Of a DNA stretch of 64,000 nt, positions 58,250-64,000 are shown one piece after another. Below the pieces are notes generated by a model, which ran no database searches, was not told the DNA's origin, and saw only the letters and a program-made list of their open reading frames with translations. A program made the position numbers and the translations under genes. The stretch is from Trematomus loennbergii. Taxonomy: Eukaryota; Chordata; Actinopteri; Perciformes; Nototheniidae. The stretch's first letter is position 1. Each line of letters starts with the position of its first letter. The stretch covers positions 1 through 64,000 of the forward strand of contig JAAOOA010001119.1 of the NCBI GenBank assembly GCA_012861695.1. The letters run 5' to 3'.

Positions 58250-58800
58250 TATTCCTGCTATATTTGACGAGTGATACAAATATTTTTACCACAAGTTCTT
58301 AAGGAAACTGACACTCTTGGACTCGGTTCTAGTTTGACTTCTACCAGAAATAAAATGAAGTACTTTTACTGTGTACTTTGTGAGTAATCCTCTGTCAGAG
58401 TCCCCTCCATAATGCATGTTTTTCTGCTATCTTTGATGAATGATAAAAATATAATTTTACCATTAGTTCTTAATGAAATTGATACTGTTTGACTTTGTAT
58501 TAGTTAGCCTACTACTCACAATACATTGAAGTACTTTTACTGTGTATTCTTTGAGAAATGCTCTGTCAAAGTCCCCTCCTGAGAACAAAATCAAGCCACT
58601 AAGTTTGATGAGGGAATTATTTTTTGTTGCCATTAGTTCTTCGTGAGATTGATCCTGTTGGACTCAGTACGAGTGAAACTACCCCCACAAGTACTATGAA
58701 GTACTTACTGTGTACTTTTTGATTAATCCTCTGTCAATGTCCTGAGAACAAGAATGCATGTTTCTCTGCTATTTTGAATAAGCGTTAAAAACCTTTCTTC
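58250..58800. repeat. Degenerate ~165-bp tandem repeat
   Basis: About three and a half diverged copies, seen from ttagttctt at 58294, 58466 and 58628, and then cttcatgag at ~58794. Each has gaagtacttttactgtgtac, aatcctctgtcaaagtcccctc and a gaatgcatgtttctctgctat block. Much older than the other arrays in the window. Confidence 0.7.
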
Positions 58801-58910
58801 ATGAGACTTATATTGTTGACAGAGTATTTTAAGAGGATATGGTAGACTTGATATCAGCAATACTTCCAGTCAGTACTCCGGCAGCAGCATTTTACCCTTG
58901 GAAAGTCTTT

Positions 58911-59070
58911 AGAGTCTGGCCTGGATAGCTGGTCCATCCTTCAGCACACTGACACACCCTGTCACTCTGGTTCGCCTCTTATGAAGCTGCTGTCTTTTAA
59001 AATATGATTATTTCTCTGCTCCTAGTTCATTCCTCTCAGATTCTTCCATCAGTCCCAGTCATTGCATGTC
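58911..59070 (-). repeat. Left arm of a long inverted repeat pair
   Basis: ggcctggatagctggtc...catcagtcccagtc; its reverse complement, with some indels, is at 61880-62052. Shared blocks include gtcactctggtt, ctcttatg..gctgctgtctttta and agattctt. The pair encloses ~2.8 kb. Confidence 0.75.
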
Positions 59071-61879
59071 AGTCAATAGAGTTTCGAAAAATGTGTCCAA
59101 TTCAACAAAATGTTTTTTTGTGAGTGAAGGCCAGAGCTAAATTATAGATTGTTTGATTGTATAATTACAAGGTGAGAGAAAATAAATCCACCTCCTATGA
59201 AACGTATTTTATTTCCTTTTCCATGTTACTTGTACTTACTTGCATTAGAACATTTGCATGTTGAACTACATGCTGATATATCTTCCCCAGCCTCAAGGAA
59301 ACACAATAAAATAAATGGATTCGCAATTTTTTTTTAATTATAAATATGTATAAATTAATAATGTTGTGTGCCAACATTTCAAATTTAAATATAAAACGTA
59401 AAATATTTACTTTTTAAATGATTTCTCACAAAAACCTTTCTAAATTATAGTAAATTGTAAAAAAGGTTTTAGTCAATAAACGTTTTTCTGCCTAAATAGT
59501 TGAAATTCAACGTAAACTATATCAAACACCACATGCATGGCAATTAACCCATTTGTGCCCACTATTTTAATTGACTTTGGTTGAAGTTAACAATATTGAT
59601 ATTATATAGATAATAGATATATAGATAGCACATAATTGATGCAGCCTTTCTGAACACTTTTAAAATAAAATACTGCAAATGAAGAATATTTGTAATGTTC
59701 TGCACAGATAGTGCCTTAACTTGAATTTGAAAACACGTGGCAACTTTATTAATACAGCAGATGAAAAGATTTGTGCAAGGATCAATTCTTCATGGGCTTC
59801 AATGGCTCTCTAGATAAAGGGTGTTTTATGGTTGCTTGTATTATCCTCAGATAGTGGTTTGTTTAAAAACTAGTGACATTTTAATAAATATTGAAAAAAA
59901 GGCTCCAAAAAAGGCATATACATTGTTGAGATCTCCAATCAGGTTGAATACTTAAAACAAAAGTCAGTTTAATCAAATATAATCAATTATATTCTTGTAT
60001 AACCCACAATGAAAATGCTTCATATTTTATGATGTTCTATATTTACAGTATAAACAAAACACAAGTGGTTTGTTAAATTTGTGTACGGCCTATAATGGTT
60101 TATGGGTGTCACTGATAAGAGAAGAGGCAGTTTCTTCCCTCTCCCCTCACAGCAGTACACAGGGAGGGGGGCTCCTGACTTAAGGAGAAACACATTGAGG
60201 CCCCAAAAGGGTGGTTATGTCATAGCCGAGAATAATATTTTGCAAGTCCTGCAGAGTAGGGGTCATGTCCTTTTTACACAAACATGGGAAGGTGTGTCTT
60301 ATGCCAGAGCCATAGAATATGTCTGGTCATGTCCAGTCCTGTACATCAGAGGCCATGCCCAGTTTCCACAAATATGGGTATGGAGGAGTGTCTTTTGGTT
60401 TTTCTATCCTGTTTTCGAGCATAAAGACACTGGCAGATGAGGAGGAACTTTCTTTTTGGAGAGAGGGAGAGAGGGGGGGGGATCCCCTGGTATATTGGCT
60501 CTCGGTAACGCTCTCTCCCTGAGAGCTGGGTTTTTGCTCTCGGTAAGGTTCTCTCGAACTTGGTAACTATTGCGTAAATCTCTGTGTGTTGAATGCTGAG
60601 GGAATGGTTTAGATGAGAGTTGTGAGTTGGGATCTTAAACCTACCATTCTTCAAATGGGCTGGGATCATAGACCTATCATTCTTGAGATGTTGGGAAAAA
60701 ACTATGAATTAAGGTTTTAGGAAGAACCCCAGCATGATTGGGAAAATAGGTTAAACTACCCGCCATCTGTGCGGAAAATAGGTAAAATACCCCAGCATGA
60801 TTGGGAAATAGGTATGTGTTTGTGAATGTTAGTACCCGCCATCTGTGTCGGAAAAAAGGTATGGAATTGATGTGAATTGATTTGGTGAAAGAAAGTTGAA
60901 TGTGCTTTTTATTATCACCGGTCTTTATGAGGAAAAGCCTCTAAATTCTATCGGGAGATTTTAAATGTCACAACTGAATTGGACAGTTGAAGTTATAAAT
61001 TTGGTAATAAATGTAAAACTGTGAATTAAAGTTTCATATTAGAACATGATCACAGCGTGATGGTTTAGTACGATGATAATGTTGTAACGTGAGAAGGTAA
61101 AAACCCTGTATTAGTTTGGACCAATTTTTCTTCAAATAAACTGATCCCACCTTTTGGATTGGGACAACTTAAAAGATATCTGCGCTCTCCTCTCCTGCTT
61201 AAAAGGTAGGTTCGCACCCTGCCACACTCACACTTAGGTAGGGCCACACCTCATTTACTGATATCAAAGTCCTTCGGGATTGCTTAAACAGATTTAGGGG
61301 TTGTCTGAATTGAAACAGCAGTTAATTGAACCTGGTTCTTCGGGAGTTAATAGAGGTGAGATCTTGCTGATCGTTGGTGGATCTGAGCCAAGCAGTAAAC
61401 TTACATAGACTCAATAACTTCGGTTAGGTCAATTAGGAGGTCTGAGTAATTTAAGTTCGGAATAAATTATCGGATGACTCCCGACTCTTACAACATATAT
61501 ATATAACTTGGCCGGCTTAGCCAGTCTGTATTTCTTCAAGCACTAAGATTCATAGTTTTCAAAGTACAATTCTGGGCCATTGATTGTGTAATTTCTCTAA
61601 ACACATACAGTAAAAATGCCTGTTTTGAAGCCTTCAAATGGTGCAGGAAAAGGACTTTACATTGGGTTATACATAAAGACAGGACTATTCAGTTAAGAGA
61701 AGAGAACAAAGGAAAGGGAACTGTTATAATGGGTGATGTAACATTAATGACAGACATAATATGAGGTCCTTGGCACTCAGACTCTAGAGGGGTCATTTTG
61801 TGATCATGGGGCATCACCCTTACAGCATCAGGACAATATCATATGGAGTCAGACACTGGAAGTGTGCTGGAGGCGTTGA
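59071..61879. other. No gene recognised; AT-rich part and an LTR-like part
   Basis: 59071-60060 is AT-rich without features. 60100-61500 looks like part of a long terminal repeat or repeat unit, with direct repeats of ctctcggtaa.g.tctct (60498, 60537), catgattgggaaa (60734, 60791) and acccgccatctgtg (60759, 60834) and a late aataaatgtaaaactg. I cannot assign it, and no flanking coding sequence is present. Confidence 0.3.
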
Positions 61880-62052
61880 CTGGGACTGATGGAAGGATGA
61901 GGCTGATGAGAATCAAGAATCTGCGAGGAACGAACTAGCGGCAGAGGAATAATTATATATTAAAAGACAGCAGCCCATAAGAGGACAACCAGAGTGACAG
62001 AGTGTGTCACTTTGCTGAAGGATATTTGTGACCAGCTATCCAGACCAGTCTC
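61880..62052 (+). repeat. Right arm of the inverted repeat pair
   Basis: gactgggactgatggaagg...ggatatttgtgaccagctatccagacc, complementary to 58911-59070. 62053-62340 after it is pyrimidine-rich with no recognised gene. Confidence 0.75.
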
Positions 62053-62346
62053 TCTCTCTCCTTCCGCATAGTTGTTTCATAAAGCGATCCCCTCTCACTC
62101 TGCACCCGTCCACGACCCCACACTTTTTTGTATTTCTTTGAGTAAATCCATCATTGAAACTGCGCTCCCTCCGTCCACAACCACCTCCACAGTGAGTTCT
62201 GCACCGTACCTCTCTCTCCTTCTCCTTCTTTGTTTCCTCCTCTCCCGTTTTCTTATTTTGTTCTTTATCTTTGTCGGTATCCTTTCGTGTTTCGTTATCA
62301 TTCTTTCCGTCCGTTGTCCCTCGCTTTTCCGTTGTCCATGACCCGT

Positions 62347-63745
62347 GTTCAAGGTTCAAGGTTCTTTATTGTCAAACTGACATAGCTACAGAGTAATTAT
62401 GTTGTTGAAAATCTTATGTCACAGGCTTCTCCAACAATGCAACATAATAATAATACAGATAGCAAGAATAAAATAAAGTGAGATGTGGAATAGTGCAGTA
62501 CGAGTCTATATACAAGTTATTGGAATGATATATATTAGATATTAGATACATATTACTGAGTAGCAGATGAGTTTTGAAATTGTTTCAGCAGTTCAATTGT
62601 TTAACAGTCTCACTGCCCGCGGAAGAAACTGTCTCCGAATCTTCTTGTCCTTGCCAGGATGCTGCGGTAACGTCTGCCAGACGGCAACAGAAAAACAGTT
62701 TGTGGCTGGGGTGATGGGGGTCTTTGATAATCCGTAGTGTTTCTTCCTGAGCCGCTGGGAGTAAAGGTCCTCCATGGATGGCAGCTCCGTCCTGGTGATG
62801 TTGTGCAGTTTTCACCACCCTCTGTAAAGCCTTACGATTGAGGTCGGTGCAGCTGCCGTACCAGGCCGTGATGCTGCCAGTCAGGATACTCTCTATGGTG
62901 CACCTGTAGAAGGTCAGGATGCTCTCTATGGTGCACCTGTAGAAGGTCAGGATGCTCTCTATGGTGCACCTGTAGAAGGTCAGGATGCTCTCTATGGTGC
63001 ACCTGTAGAAGGTCAGGATCCTCTCTATGGTGCACCTGTAGAAGGTCAGGATCCTCTCTATGGTGCACCTGTAGAAGGTCAGGATCCTCTCTATGGTGCA
63101 CCTGTAGAAGGTCAGGATCTCTCTATGGTGCACCTGTAGAAGGTCAGGATGCTCTCTATGGTGCACCTGTAGAAGGTCAGGATCCTCTCTATGGTGCACC
63201 TGTAGAAGGTCAGGATGCTCTCTATGGTGCACCTGTAGAAGGTCAGGATCTCTCTATGGTGCACCTGTAGAAGGTCAGGATGCTCTCTATGGTGCACCTG
63301 TAGAAGGTCAGGATGCTCTCTATGGTGCACCTGTAGAAGGTCAGGATGCTCTCTATGGTGCACCTGTAGAAGGTCAGGATGCTCTCTATGGTGCACCTGT
63401 AGAAGGTCAGGATCTCTCTATGGTGCACCTGTAGAAGGTCAGGATGCTCTCTATGGTGCACCTGTAGAAGGTCAGGATCCTCTATGGTGCACCTGTAGAA
63501 GGTCAGGTCTCTCTATGGTGCACCTGTAGAAGGTCAGGATGCTCTCTATGTGGCCACACAGTCGTGAGTGAACAGGGAGTAGAGGAGAGGGCTGAGCACG
63601 CAGCCTTGAGGGCACCGGTGTTGAGGATCAGGATGGAGGATGTGATGTTTCCCACCCGCACTGCCTGGGGTCTGCCCGTCAGGAAGTTCAGGATCCGTGT
63701 CGCAGTAGTCTTGTCCGTTCCAGGTGTAGTTGCCGTTAAATCTAT
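62347..63745 (-). pseudogene. LINE ORF2 fragment (CR1/L2/Rex-like) with internal repeat expansion
   Basis: Minus strand: RT text RILNFLTGRPQAVRVGNITS and ILILNTGA, then (frame-shifted) a sequence matching YSLFTHDCVA (63540-63620), then the 33-bp array, then ILTGSITAWYGSCTDLNRKA, LQRVVKTAQ, TLRIIKDPHHPSHKLF and RQFLPRAVRLLNN (other frame), and a 3' UTR ending aaagaaccttgaaccttgaa. The stretch that normally separates the RT palm from the YRCTIES block is missing and the array stands in its place. It is possibly the same family as the endonuclease piece at 1-639. Confidence 0.75.
62883..63548. repeat. 33-bp minisatellite from LINE codons
   Basis: About 20 copies of tcaggatgctctctatggtg + cacctgtagaagg. 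On the minus strand the unit is the 11-codon block ILTFYRCTIES, continuous with ILTGSITAWYG of the LINE. Some units lack one or two bases (ggatctctc in place of ggatgctctc), which shifts the frame. Confidence 0.95.
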
Positions 63746-64000
63746 CAATGCAAAAAACACAGTACAGGGGGAAACCCCCAGACAGGGGGGGGGACTACGT
63801 TGAGTTTACCACTTGTAATCGTACTCTGTTAACTTCTTGCTCCGTAAGCTGCCACTCATTTAGCCTAACTGACACATTATATCGCAGTTTTAGTTTCGCC
63901 AACTCCGTTTCTAATATGCAAAAAGACTACAAAATGCGCCGCAGCTGTTACATGCATGCAACACACACACACACACACACACACATCACACACATACACA
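63746..64000. other. No gene; ends in CA repeat
   Basis: 63780-63930 is unassigned. gccgcagctgttacatgcatgcaacacacac (63934 onward) resembles 715-750, upstream of the hAT BED-finger ORF, so it may be another copy of that hAT 5' region. A CA tract runs to the window end. Confidence 0.35.

Noticed and set aside
62036..62359. Lys/Arg/Glu-rich ORF on the minus strand
   Set aside because: Simple pyrimidine-rich sequence on the + strand; no homology recognised.

Overview
This is a repeat-saturated piece of a vertebrate genome, almost certainly a teleost fish. Split host genes, intron-sized spacers, long CA/GA microsatellites and fish-type transposons (Tc1/mariner, hAT, piggyBac, Kolobok, CR1/L2/Rex-like LINEs, Ty3/gypsy chromovirus) are all visible. 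There is no bacterial-style operon. The only host coding sequence I can support is from the fish NLR (NLRC3-like, NACHT-LRR) family: five LRR exons on the + strand between 4.0 and 20.7 kb (three open, two broken), and two short N-terminal exons of another copy at 47.5-48.0 kb. The order (LRR exons first, N-terminal exons later, same strand) suggests the 3' part of one NLR gene or pseudogene followed by the 5' part of the next, as in a tandem NLR cluster.

Layout. 0-4 kb: LINE endonuclease fragment, hAT BED-finger remnant, a TTAA-flanked element carrying a hAT. 4.0-12.1 kb: first LRR exon, a solo LTR, and a Tc1/mariner element inflated by a 4.25-kb array of a 21-bp repeat and by a LINE that itself contains a hAT. 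12.18-15.34 kb: a complete piggyBac element with an apparently intact two-exon transposase. 15.3-20.7 kb: four tandem ~1.55-kb units, each with one LRR exon; the first three also carry the same MITE. 20.8-24.2 kb: hAT, unassigned sequence, L1-like 3' end. 24.35-33.03 kb: a 57-bp minisatellite split by a 7.5-kb Kolobok element that carries two converging genes, a THAP transposase and a protein resembling the C-terminal zinc (ballast) domain of P2X7.

33-46.5 kb: a LINE (ORF1 at 35.1 kb, ORF2 pieces at 42.2, 44.0 and 45.9 kb) broken by a young Ty3/gypsy chromovirus (36.58-41.95 kb) and a local duplication. 46.9-48.0 kb: NLR N-terminal exons. 48.2-50.6 kb: nested hAT elements with a 10-bp repeat array. 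50.6-57.2 kb: mostly non-coding with several MITEs. 57.2-64 kb: a complete TTAA element, a degenerate tandem repeat, an inverted repeat pair, and a LINE whose coding sequence has become a 33-bp minisatellite.

The recurring theme is tandem repeats that appear to have grown out of transposon sequence: a 21-bp unit that is the SSPDLNP motif of a Tc1 transposase, a 33-bp unit that is ILTFYRCTIES of a LINE, a 57-bp unit in a LINE ORF1, and a 10-bp unit at a hAT end. The most unusual gene content is the Kolobok element with its convergent, tail-overlapping P2X7-ballast-like gene. All homology calls are from reading translated sequence and remembered family motifs; no search was run.
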